This document shows, in pieces, positions 35,065 through 46,767 of a stretch of DNA of 64,000 nucleotides (the stretch's first letter is position 1; each line of letters opens with the position of its first letter). The position numbers and the translations under genes are program-made. Source of the DNA: Anniella stebbinsi (taxonomy: Eukaryota > Chordata > Lepidosauria > Squamata > Anniellidae). The notes under the pieces are model-generated. The model made no database searches. It worked only from the letters and a program-made list of their open reading frames with translations, and was not told the origin of the DNA. Location of the stretch: positions 271,010,310-271,074,309 of the forward strand of contig JARDYH010000002.1 in the NCBI GenBank assembly GCA_029215795.1, read 5' to 3'.

Positions 35065-36419
35065 GCATCATGTATGTCTGGAAATGTTTACCCACTTCCA
35101 GATGAGTTAGAAACTTGACACAGTGACACAGTGATAGGTCTGGCTGTACAATATACCAGAAAAATCTAAAAACACGAATTTTGGGGTTTTAAGTATTTTT
35201 TAAAGAATTTAATAAAAACCGAGGTTTACACTTACAACTCCCAGCATGCCTTGGGCAGGAGGCCAGACTTACTGGCCTTTGGCAGCCATTGTGAGTGCAC
35301 AGGTTGGTGGTTGCTGTGTGTCTTTTATAATCCCAACTCCTAAGATTGGTCTTGAGCAGTCAAACCAATTTCACATAAAAGGAAACAACCCACATAAATG
35401 GGCTTTATCCATTTGTGGTGCCTCCTCCCACCCTCTGCGTGGTTTTAAAATGTAACTAGATGCAACATAATGACTTTGAGGGGCCAAACATGCTCAAAGG
35501 CCTGATATTGCTGTTTTCTCAGAATCTGGGGGAAGCAAGTGTGTAGCCTTTGCCCTTAAGAGGGAGGGAGGAAAGAGAGGCACCCTGCACATGCCCAGAA
35601 ACAGACCTGGGTCTCTTTTGAAAACATATTTTTAGGTTTGGATCTTTTTTAGCTGGTAGAAAGGGTGTTGCGTGTCCTGATTGTTTTTGAAGTTTAGACA
35701 GCTGCTCCAGCCATGAGATGATGGGAGGTGTAGGCATTTCAGGTAAACAAAAAATGTGGTTTATCACAAAACTCTAATTTAAAATACAGTTCTTATTAAC
35801 ACAATTTTCCATTTATTCTAACAAAACAATTTATGAACTCAACCAAACTAAAAACAACCAAACAACCAATCTAAAGATGAATAAGTTGCAGAGAAATTTA
35901 TTATTTATCTAATAAATGTCATAAATATTATTCACGGACCCGAGCAACACTGGGCATATTAGCTAGTAAATAAATAAATCTGGATTTTAGTGAGGGTTCT
36001 AATTCATGTCTCTCTGACTTTCCCACTGGTGGAAATGCATTTGAGTATGGTTAAAATGGGCTGAAGTGAAAGTCCTCTCCTGGAAACGATTTGAAACACT
36101 GCTACTCCCAAAAGAGAGACAAGGGTATAGTTTTGCCCCTTCTTCGGGAGTAGCAACGTCTCAAACAGTTTTCAGATCCAATAAAACTCCTTTCTTTCTC
36201 CCCCCTCCCCCTCTCATAACATGGCTCCCATAGGTGTGCGCAAGGGGTGTGCTGGGTGTGCCCAGGCACACCCTAACGTCTCAAGCAATAAGCACCAAAT
36301 CGAGAGGACCATTGAGTAGGGATCCAGAGGGGGATCCAGAAGCAGTGGGAATGGTCCTCCAGCAGCCTGGCAGCAGGAATAAAAATGAATTGTTCTGCTG
36401 GGAGCCTCTCTGCCAGGAG

Positions 36420-36739
36420 TAGGCTGACCATATGAAAAGGAGGACAGGGCTCATATAACTTTAACAGTTGTAGAGAAAAAGCAATTTCAGCCGGCATCAT
36501 TTGTGTGCAATTTGTACCTGGTGAAATTCCTTCTTCATTACAACAGTTAAAGTTACAGGGGCCCTGCCCTCTTTTGTATCTGGTTGCTCTAGAATAGTGC
36601 CTGCAACTTTAATTGTTGTGATGAAGAGGGAATTTCACCAGGTACTAATTGCATACAAATGACGCTGGCTGAAATTCCCTTTTCTCTGCAACTGTTAAAG
36701 TTACATGAGCCTTGTCCTCCTTTTCATATGGTCAGCCTA
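36420..36739. mobile_element. hAT foldback element, 320 bp, with TSD
   Basis: The ends are TAGGCTGACC and GGTCAGCCTA, followed inward by ATATGAAAAGGAGGAC and its complement. An exact 8-bp target duplication, GCCAGGAG, flanks the element at 36412-36419 and 36740-36747, and identifies it as hAT superfamily. Each half is itself nearly palindromic around TTTCAGC...GGTGAAATTCC, so single-stranded copies could fold into a cruciform of stems. It has no coding capacity. Confidence 0.93.
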
Positions 36740-38721
36740 GCCAGGAGCAGCGCTTCAGAGAGCCCTGAAGAAGGAACCCAGAAGGCTAATATCACCTTGT
36801 AAGCCCCTTCTCCGGCCAGTATCATCACAAAGCCCCAAGAATGCTGGGGCTTGAGTGTGTCCTCATTCCCCACTGCCTCACCTGCAATGGCCCCTCCCGC
36901 GGTCAGGCAAGTCAGGAGTAGGGCAATGGTGTTTAATAAATAAATGAATAAAAATAATGTACTTTATGACTGAGTATGCAATAGATGTTCGCCTTAAAAA
37001 AATATCCCTGGGTGCACACCCTAATGAAGTGAGCTGCGCACGCCTATGATGGCCCCATTTCCCAGCCCACAAAATCCATCCTCTCAAAAATCCCCTCAGA
37101 AGCGGCTGCTATAAGTCCGTTTGCCCAGAAGGTGGCAGGGTTGTCCCTTTAGCTCCAGGGGCTACTTTTGATTATTTCAGCGGCTGTATTGTCCTGACAG
37201 CCTTGGGGGAAGAAGGCCTTCAGCTGCAGTGCAGACAACTCTCAGACTATGGAGATAGCCATCCTTATTTATGTTTGCCCAGGCGTTTGCTTCTTATGTA
37301 ATGTGCACCTGGCATCGCACAAACCCTTTGTCGCAGTATCGAGGGCTTACGGTTAAGAAAGCACGTGTTAACATAAAGCGAAACCACTGAGTTTACAAAA
37401 TTTGTATGCGTGTATGGATGTCTCCCTTTATGCATGGGGCATGTGTGCGCATGACAGGAGACAGATTTGGAATTAAAAATACTCTTCCCCCTTGGAAATT
37501 GCTGATTCAAACCCGTGGCTCACTTTTGAAAGCTATTTTGCTCCTAGTGATGTTTCACGCACTGAATCACTCTTGACCCAGTACCAAACACCCTTTAGGT
37601 GTGTAAACAGGTATTCTAGGCGTATGTTTTACTATGACGAATAATGCAGTTTCACCGGACTAAATCTATACATCTACAGACAAATCATGTGGGACACTGC
37701 TCCTAGGAATGGATCGTTTTAGATTACAGATGGAGGAGTCACATGTTTGCATTGCCTCGTATCAACTCCTCTCTGCTGTTCCTCGTGACCTTTCTTCACA
37801 AAGGGTGTTTCGTCGTTTTTACATGTTGAATTTTTTGAAAAATGTAAACGTGGAATTGTCCAACGTTTTGAACCCGACAGGTTTGGTTCTTGCCAAATTT
37901 GTTCAGTTTTGACATTAAGGCTGCAGACGTAAACTCACTTACCCAACCCCCCCCCAGCTGATCTCAGTGGGACTTCTAAATAAACAAAGCCCATTATAGG
38001 AGCGGATAACCTAATTTTAGTTTTGCAAGATCTCTCTCTTAAAATAAATAGAATCGTTGCTGTTCACTGAGACGTTTTAAACCTACAAAGCAAGACTGAC
38101 TGTAGATTGGAAAGCTGCCTTTTCCCCCAGGGAAGGGGCAAATCCTGGGCAAAATTGGGGAAACCCCAGCACATTGTATCACTCCCACCCAACATGGTCA
38201 TTGCTGACTGGGAATGATGAGAGGTGCAGTCCAACTTATCTTGAAGGCACCAAGTTGAAGCATGGCATGTATGCTGATACATACCTGACGGTCAGAACTG
38301 CTCCTCTAATATAATTATCAATAGTATTCCTACTACAAATGAATGGGTGGGGGTTAAGCAAGGGTGCAGTCATGCCCCTTTTTCTATTCAGTTTCTATAT
38401 CCACAATAATTATTTATTAAATTTATATCCTAGCTTTCTACCAAAAATGGTGCTTGATGGCTAATAATAAAACTGAGATTCAAACAAAATCTTAATTAAA
38501 ATGCAACATAAAACAAATAAATTGAAAACAGAATTGAAAACACAACAATGTAAGAAAACACAGAACTCAGCCCGGACCACTTTACATATCACATACCTCC
38601 CTGAATAAAAATATCTTTGCCTGCTTACAATAGAATAGAGAGGAAACCAATCTAGCCGCCCTCAGCAGGGAGTTCCAGAACCTGGAAGAGCCACTGAGAA
38701 GACCCCTTTTCATATCCCTAC

Positions 38722-39196
38722 TAGGGTGACCATATGGAAAGGAGGACTGGGCTCCTGTATCTTTAACAGTGGTATTTTATTTATTTATTTATTTATTTAT
38801 TTATTACACTTATATACCGCCCCAAAGCCGAAGCTCTCTGGGCAGTTTACAAAAATTAAAAGATTGAGCACTAAAAATACAATATACAAAGTTTAAAACC
38901 ATAAACATAAAACAGCTGACATTAAAATGCTTAACTGTTAAGCCTGGCCACAATGTCAATCAAAACCTCAACTTGAGCTGTTAAAATGCCTGGGAGAAAA
39001 GTTTTGACCTGGCGCCGAAAAGATAACAATGTTGGCGCCAGGCGGGCCTCATTCCATAATTGAGGGGCACCACTGAGAAGGCTGTCTTCTTGTTGCCATA
39101 GAAAAGGGAATTTCAGAAGGTGTCATTTGCACCTGGTAAAATCCCCTCTTCATCACAACAGTGAAAGCTGCAGGAGCCCTGCCCTCTTGACCAGAT
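38722..39196. mobile_element. hAT foldback element split by LINE end
   Basis: The left part, 38722-38776, reads TAGGGTGACCATATGG and GGGCTCCTGTATCTTTAACA; the right part, about 39100-39196, reads GAAAAGGGAATTTCAG onward to CAGGAGCCCTGCCCTC. Between them lies a reverse-oriented LINE 3' end. Only half of the usual 320-bp element is left. Confidence 0.8.
38777..39095 (-). mobile_element. LINE 3' end inserted in hAT element
   Basis: Read on the minus strand, the end is GTAAACTGCCCAGAGAGCTT, then CGGTATATAAGTG and a (TAAA)n tail at 38777-38806. The body includes TTGGCGCCAGGCGGG. It is the reverse of the 3' end seen at 6515-6622, with more of the upstream part retained. Confidence 0.72.
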
Positions 39197-39817
39197 AATT
39201 TAAAATGGTATGACAGTATTAGTGAAATGAATTGTTTGGGTTCTTACATAATGATGTATTATTGCAATTGGTTCTGAATTGATGTTCTTGCATTGTAAGC
39301 CGCTTTGAGCATACTGTGTGGAGAAAACAGCATACAAATGAAAAGTGATGTTAATGATGACAGGTGATCTATCAGAAACTGTCAATTTTACTTTAAGCAA
39401 AAACAAAGTCACTTTTACTTCACCAGTGAACTATCTGTACATTACAGGTTCGAATAATTATTCATTTTTTAAAACATCTACTTCAGCAGAAGTGCAGGGA
39501 TGTAAGGCATCTACGAGTAGGAAACTAGCAAGATACATCACCTCATTACTTGCATGAATGTGGTTTGTATGACAATTCAAACAGCAGCTGACACCACTTT
39601 GAGCTGAATCCCAGTCTGGGGCTGTACAGCAGCAAACAGAATTATTCCTAGGAGGGTAGCTGTCTTTGCAACAGTGATAGCAGAGGCTCCTAAGGATTTG
39701 GGAGGATAAAAATGTTCCTTCTTGCAGAGATGGATTATAATTCTGCTGTAAATGTTTTTGTACCATCCGTGAATGTTTTTTTCCCCTTTTTTTCTGGGGC
39801 ATTGACTTGGTTCAGAG

Positions 39818-40130
39818 GACATGACAGCCCACTATGGGTTAATTAAGCCTTGGGGCACTGCAGCACATTCATATCCACCATTATGAATATACAAGCCCTG
39901 GCTTGTTGTTATTTGAACCTGGGCAGCGAGGGGTTCTGGGTTAAACAACCCTTGCATAACCCTAAAAATGACCATGGGTAATGCAAGAGTTGTTTAACCC
40001 TCAACTAAGCCTTGCTACCCAAGTTCAGATGACATAACAAGACCCATCTGGGGCTTGCATATTTATAATGGTGGCCAGCGTATGCCACAGCAACCCATGG
40101 GTAAAATAACCCACAACAGGCTGTCATGTC
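39818..40130. mobile_element. TIR element, GACATGACAGCC ends (313 bp)
   Basis: A perfect 12-bp terminal inverted repeat, GACATGACAGCC, bounds the element. Inner arms also pair: CTATGGGTTAATTAA against GGGTAAAATAACCCAC, and GGGTTAAACAACCCTTGC against GCAAGAGTTGTTTAACCC. It is non-coding. Related sequence is seen at about 1270-1510 and in the outer element at 58374-59261. Confidence 0.82.
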
Positions 40131-41436
40131 ATGCTAACTGGCCCACTGTCTCAGAATTGTTTCACCCACTAAACCTAATGATGAGTCCATGGTTTCTCAC
40201 AGTGTAGAGATAAGAATCTCTATGGAGACACTTGCTAAGGAAAGAAGGTTTCATGTTGATTGCAGCAGTAGTGTTGACCTTTGTTGCTGCCAATAGGACA
40301 TAGACCTCTGAGCTCTTAAAGAAGAACTGGGATAAAAATGTAAATATGTAAGAACTACAGCTCCCAATAGAAAGGCAGGATTGACCATATTAACAGTCTA
40401 GATTAACTAATGGAGTTAGAATTAATGCATTGTATTTTAAGTGAAGATAACATTCCACTTCAGTGTTCAGGAACCCTTTTTCCACATCATTTTTTTCATG
40501 CCAGACCAACACTGCACACAGCTGTCAAGGAACTCCTGCACATTGCAGAAGATTCTTGGAAAAGGAATGCTTCTACACTCAGTTCACATGAACTACTGGC
40601 CTAACCTATTATGCCTTATCTTCCTGTGTATACTGAAATTGGGTTCCAAGAGTGTATGTCAGCAATGTCCTCTGGCTCCATAGGTCAGAAGTCAGGTTCT
40701 GGTGGACAAACTAGAAGGGTTTGCCATGGTGGCTTATTTTCTCTCCCCATGTGTGCCAGTTGCAAGCTGCCTACTTAGCATAATTATCCTCACCTGGCAT
40801 GGGTTGTTGTGACCTCTGAACCTGATAAAGGTGGATGACTGAGGTGGTTACACGGTGGATAGTAACCCTGTGGCCTATTTCCCCTCTGTGATTATGTGAA
40901 CTCGGTTGATCTTTCACCATAGATACTCCCCTGCCATTTCTGATCTTCGTACTGAAGGAGAACCTGCTTGCTTTTTCAGAACCAAAGAACTCCCATCACA
41001 CTAGCGATTTAGTGCACTCTCGCCATGCCTGGTGTGCAAATTTGCAGCATGATACTCACATGACACCATGCCTGTCCTGCTAGAATGCTAAAAGTTTGGA
41101 TTATTTTCCCCAAGCACATTTAATGCATCCTAAGTCTCCGTGTAATTTAAAAGAAACTGGTGGCTTGAATGGATTTCATCAGGTCCTGGCAGGGAAAAGC
41201 AATCTCTTCCAGCAGCTGGCTCCAAGCCTCAATATAAAACCCAAACCTTGCATCCCAGGCTCCAAAGCGTTTTTTAAAATCATACAATGCCTGAATCTCT
41301 GCAGAGGCAGGATTGCACTCCCTCAATGCCCCCAAAGAGCCAGACTAAAGGGTCGTTCCATTTTACCCGGGCAGAAAGGCAGTGTGGCTGAAGTACTCAT
41401 CTGACAGGACCTGACTGGAGGAAGAGAAAGGGAGGG

Positions 41437-41467
41437 GGTGGAGTGGAGTGGAGTGGAGTGGAGTGGA
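41437..41467 (+). repeat. (GTGGA)n short tandem repeat
   Basis: About six units of GTGGA in a purine-rich context. Confidence 0.9.
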
Positions 41468-42420
41468 AGAGCAAAAGAGTAGCTATTCAGGTGAAAGAGA
41501 TCATAAACTTGACGTGCTTCTGCATCAGAGGTAAAAAATGCGGAGGCAAACCGGGGGGAATTAGGTGTGGTGGAGGTCAAAATGTGTAATAATGGTTCCT
41601 TTTCCCTGTTCAGCAACCATTTGCACAGAACAGTATCTATCTAACAGCTAGAATCAAACAGCCCTGTTGTATCTACTCCTGCTTTTTCTCTCTGAAAGTT
41701 AACACATAGTTAATACACCAGGCTGCATGATCCTACTGGGAGCTTCTGTATTTAGAAGAAACAGAATCAATTAGCATTACAAGGAACTCATTAGAGAGGA
41801 GCTTTTTGAAGTGGGGACAGATAGGTGACTGTGTCAACTGTAGTAAGAAATGTCATCAAAACACAAGACAAAACTAGCATATCAAAAGAACGTCAGCATC
41901 CTGCTGGCTGAAAGAGACTTTTATCTGCAGAATGCCGGCATGCTTTTCAGGAGGAGGCCTGGCAAAGGTCAGTGCCGCTGGATGGATAGCCGCCAACAAT
42001 TTGCTGTAATTGACTCACCTTGTGGAAATATGCATCTCATCATTATATCAAGGAGAAAATCCAGAAATCCATGGTTAGACAGACACAGACAGACACACTT
42101 TGTTATCTGCATTACTCCAAGTCCTTATTTTGGGAGGAAAACACTGTCAGAGGCAGAATGCTTAGATGTCTCACTGGCCTGATTCACTAAAGCCTGTTAC
42201 TTTGCTCTAAAGCAGTGGCAACTCCAGCAGTCGATAAGGGTGATTTGAGTCTCCTATCTCTCTCAGGCAGCAAGGCATTTTAATGCATACCGAAAGAGAA
42301 GACCGACTAGGGTCGGGGGGAGAACTGGGCTGTGGGGGATCAGTCTAACTGGCAAGCATATATGGAAGATGTTGTTTTTAAGTCACTCCAAAGAAAATTG
42401 GTTGGGAAGTGAAGTTTCAG

Positions 42421-42494
42421 AGCAATCCCATGCTTGTTTCCTCAGAAGTTAAATCCCACTGTGTTCTGTGGGGCTGTGCATAGGATTGCAGTCT
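42421..42494. repeat. Palindromic TGCAATCC / AGTAAG repeat
   Basis: It opens AGCAATCCCATGCTTG and closes GTGCATAGGATTGCAGT, with an eroded TCAGAAGTTAAATCCC centre. Confidence 0.7.
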
Positions 42495-44839
42495 GAATGC
42501 ATTAATTTGAAATTGCCTTTGTGCCTGGAAATGAACTGGCATAAACATACCCAGAACAGCTTAACATGTCCCAGATTCCAGATGTATTAGGCAGTGGACC
42601 TGATTCAGGGGAGATCCCAATGGAGATGGGTCAGCAGGACGCTTTGCCTCAGAGGTTCCACAGACTGTAAGCTGATCTAGTTTGAGGAAGAAGTTTCTGC
42701 AGACCTTCCAAAGGAGGAGGATGCACCACCTGGATTTTCTTGATATTTCAGACTTGTCAGATGAGGAGTCAGTATCCACAGCTTCCTCACATCTCCATTT
42801 GCCCAAGACTGCTCACTCCCTTGTAAGCTCCCAGCTGGAGAGAGAGAGGTGCGACTGGTGTTATGCTGAAGTACCCAAATTTGTCCATCCAATGAGCATG
42901 CCTGGCTCCCCACTCCACGATATTTGAGACATATGCACATCACATTGATTTGAACACTGATCCCAGTTGTCTGTGTTGTCACTGCCCTGGGTCTTTGGCT
43001 GGGCTGGGTTTTTTGTTTTGATTTTAAGTACACCATGAACGTTCAATGCTTTATTTTGATTTTAAAGAGAAATCCATTTAAAAAGATCAGTTAAACTGCT
43101 CCAAGAATAGGTTGGTGGGGTGAGGGACAAGGTTAATTTTTCACATCAAAAGTGGCAGTCAATCAGTGCTGTGCAAAGTCAATTCTTGTTGCAAAATGGC
43201 AGCTTTCTTGGATGGAGCAAAAGTACAGCTATGTACAATACAGTGGGTGTTCTTCCACAGAAGCTTGACCAAAAATCTCTATATTGAGCTACCTGGTTTG
43301 CTCTTGCTGGGATCATGCGTGCCACATCAATATCACCTTGAGGCCTTCTTCAGCCCTTTGCAGGCCCATGGCTTTGCTAGAGTAGGAGAATGCAGACCGA
43401 TACAGCTCCAGCCTGCTAACCACATCTCCCCAACTGCTACTGTGCTCTCAGATCCCACAATATTCTCAGATATTGTAATGCTGCCATTCCTTTGCTACAT
43501 GTGTAGGAATCAATGTGGAACTGTGGTCCCAAAGAAGTGCACGTAAGGTAGGATGGGTGCATTGAGGTAGATGTTGATGACAGACATATACAAGTGTTTT
43601 AGAGTGCGACCATGGATGCACAGAACTTTTTGTAGAGTGAGGAAGAGGGCCACAGCATCTCTCTTTCTCCTCCCCTCCTTGCTCTATGCTCTATGACAGC
43701 AATATGACGCTTTCCTTTTCCCTTTTGGGTGCTCAATGCAATTGCATGTAATCAGTACACTTCCTTAATATAGGAAAGCTAGATTTGAGTGACGATAGAA
43801 GTATTGGCAGCTCAATGGTGCTGAATCACAAATTAAAGCACATCTGACTGTGTTGGCGACATCCCAGGTGGCGCACCTGGCTTCAGTTGAGTGGTTACTG
43901 TAGATCTCTGATGGTGAGGATGGTTGGCCTTGGAGGATGAGCATCTTCCCAAGCTAGTCCCTTCTCCTCCATGGTGCTTAAAGCGTGAGTGAGGTTGCCC
44001 CCCAACGTCACCCTGCAGTTTAAAAGATCTAATGGAGAGAACATGTGCCAGAGGATGCACATTGTTAGGATCTAAGTCACTCCTCACTTCGAGCCTCAAA
44101 CTGAAGGAAAGCAAGCAGCAGGATACACAATCCCCTTCAGCCTAATTCTCAACCCAACTGGTAGAGCATTCAGGCATGTGCGCTTCTCTGCTGCCAACAT
44201 CTGAAGGCAACCCACATCATGAGGGGTGGGTGGGTCTTTTGAAGAAGTAGGTTTTCAATATCTCAGAATTTCTCCCCCTGGACCCAGTGCAGCTCTAGGT
44301 TTTCAAGGGGGCAAGCCACCCTCAATAGTTCCCCTCCCTCGGTGCCTGATCATGCCTACCCTTGACACCCGTCCTGTTTCCCCCTCCCTCCATGTCATAC
44401 TCTCCTATTTTCTAGGCGTTCAAGTGCACCTGCATGTGACATATTCTATTCCCTAACACAGGTAGTGATTGAGAGAGCTAGGGCAATGGAAGTAAACATT
44501 TTTCAAACATCCGTCTTGCATCTCAGCAGTGGAGTATGTTGAGAGGCCATGCACCCCCCTCAGGGTAAGAAACACCTGCTTAACTCAACTGCTGAAAGGG
44601 CTCTTTGAAACTCAGGGCACTGCTGAGAAGCCTGTATTGCACAGCATGTTTACTCCTCCAGTTACTGCTGCTAGTGTGTGTAGGTGTCACTGACTGAACT
44701 TGAGTTTTTCTCTCAATGACAACAGCGCCTGAAATATTTCAGCGATCACAAAGGGTGTCTGAATTAAAAACAATAACAAATCAATGATAAGGGGCAAACT
44801 GAACACACAAATACACCTGGCTTTTAAGCAAATGTGTTA

Positions 44840-46545
44840 TTTATTCCAACGTGACTTTCCTACAGCACTTATCCAAGCTTCTGCAACAGGGTACCTGGTA
44901 GAATAGGGCTCTTTAGCAAAACCTTATGGCAACCTGGAGGTTGCACACAATGAAAGACATTTTTCCATGCGTCTCAACAGACAATCATGGAGCAAGTCTT
45001 TGAGTCTGCCAGATTTTCAAAGTAGTATGGGAATGATAGACAGATTATTATAGTGGGCAGGAAGGTTGAGATTGAAAGGATGGACGAAACCCTTGAGATG
45101 CCTAAATCAGCATTCAACATGAGACTGCTAGTACGAACCTCTGTTTTAAAATGAGGGACACATTCTGCATCCATAAAAATCAGAACTTGCTTATGAGCCT
45201 GTAAGCCCACTTTACAACAAATCTTACTCCTAATTCTGGTTAGATCTGCTCTTTTGCAAGTTTTAGATGGGGGATGATAACACTAAATGTAGAAATATCA
45301 GGTATTTTATTTTAATTAAAAATAATTAATAAAAATAAATGAAAATTCTACATAGGGTTTTTAGTATTTCAGGGATGCTTACATATAAAAGTAAAAGCTC
45401 ACTGTCTCCTGTCTTTCCAACGTAGCAAGGAAATGGGAATGTTAGCTGATAAACCCAGAAATCTTGCTGCTCTCCCAAATTGCCCCTTTTCCATTTGGCA
45501 GCAAGACAACTGAATTTTATGGACTCACTGCCAACAGAATGTCAAACCTGGATAAATTCATGAGGCTTCCCAGAAAAAGAAAGATGACATAGGAGTGTTT
45601 ACGTTTTGCTGGGAACCTTTATAATTGAAGCAATATTTTACAAGTACTCTGGAGCTCTGTAAAGAGCAGCTTTAAGACTATATGGAAGAACAAATCATGA
45701 TGAGCTAACATTCTCATTAAGAGAGAAAAAATTACAGTATATACATTGGATCACACATGCAAGCAAGTGAGGAATCCCAAGGAAGGGATGGTGGGAGAAA
45801 GCAAAAAACGCTTTAAACAAGATTTGTCCCAATCTTGGGTATTCATACCTTTCTCCAACAGTACACACCACTACTGCTGAGAAAAGGCAGACATGCATGC
45901 AGGAACAGGCTTGTTGCAGCAAATTATTTCACCCTCACACCCACCCCTTTCACTGGCCATATTTTGCCTTGAAACTTATGGACAGCTTAAAGAACAATAC
46001 GTGTTTTGATGTTTGCCTCTCCTTTTTAAAAACTTCAAATCAACTTCAGGAGCAGAACAGGAGGAAATACTAAGTCAATCTGATGAGCATATTTGCCCCA
46101 ATAATACTTAAAATTCTGGTGGCTACTGATGCGAGCGATATTGTTCTTTGGAGTATCCATGCTCAGCCATTTTGCAGGGAGATAGAGAAAGCAGCTACAA
46201 TATCCAAAGCTAATTATTTTCGCGGTTTGCTTTGTTTTCTTCCTGAGAGGTTAAAAGGAAAAACTAAGGAGAATATAGGGAAAGCGTGTATGTATGCATA
46301 TATGAGGGAAATAGTTGTTGAGTTAAAAGACAAAGGCATTTTAAAGGAAAATTTGCTGCTGTTAACAGTCTTTGCCTTCCAGGGCTTGTTTTTCAGTGCA
46401 GCAACGGAACGTTGTCATTCCATCCGAGGAGGTCTTCATTCACTGAGCATCTAATATGAAGGCTACTTATCATGTGGAGGCAGCACAGTAGAATCCATGG
46501 TCCTCATCTGTGTGTTGCAGCTGGGCCTTCTCTTCTGGCCTGGAG
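44840..46545 (-). other. MICU1: MICU1 3' UTR and downstream (limits inferred)
   Basis: This is the sequence downstream of the MICU1 stop codon. Two antisense AATAAA polyadenylation signals are visible, at 45306-45311 (about 1.2 kb after the stop) and 44840-44845 (about 1.7 kb after). Which one is used cannot be told from sequence. An opposite-strand open frame at 46083-46454 lies here and is treated under findings. Confidence 0.45.

Positions 46546-46767
<222 letters not shown>

Larger units (their letters stand above)
26671..44800. other. Gene-free DNAJB12-MICU1 spacer, right part
   Basis: No conserved exon was recognised. Individually listed elements account for much of the sequence. Intervals with nothing I can name include about 32,600-34,330, 35,260-36,230, 36,750-38,700, 41,150-42,400 and 42,500-44,800. 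Dispersed-repeat similarity is visible between 26815-27010 and 40985-41150, and between 25560-25780 and 32085-32300. Confidence 0.6.

Noticed and set aside
35231..35262. Second ACAACTCCCAGCATGCC word resembling a ZNF143 site
   Set aside because: It lies in gene-free, repeat-like sequence with no CpG island, and such words are common in squamate MITEs.
43833..44114. 93-codon minus-strand open frame
   Set aside because: No recognisable domain and no splice or homology support; likely chance.
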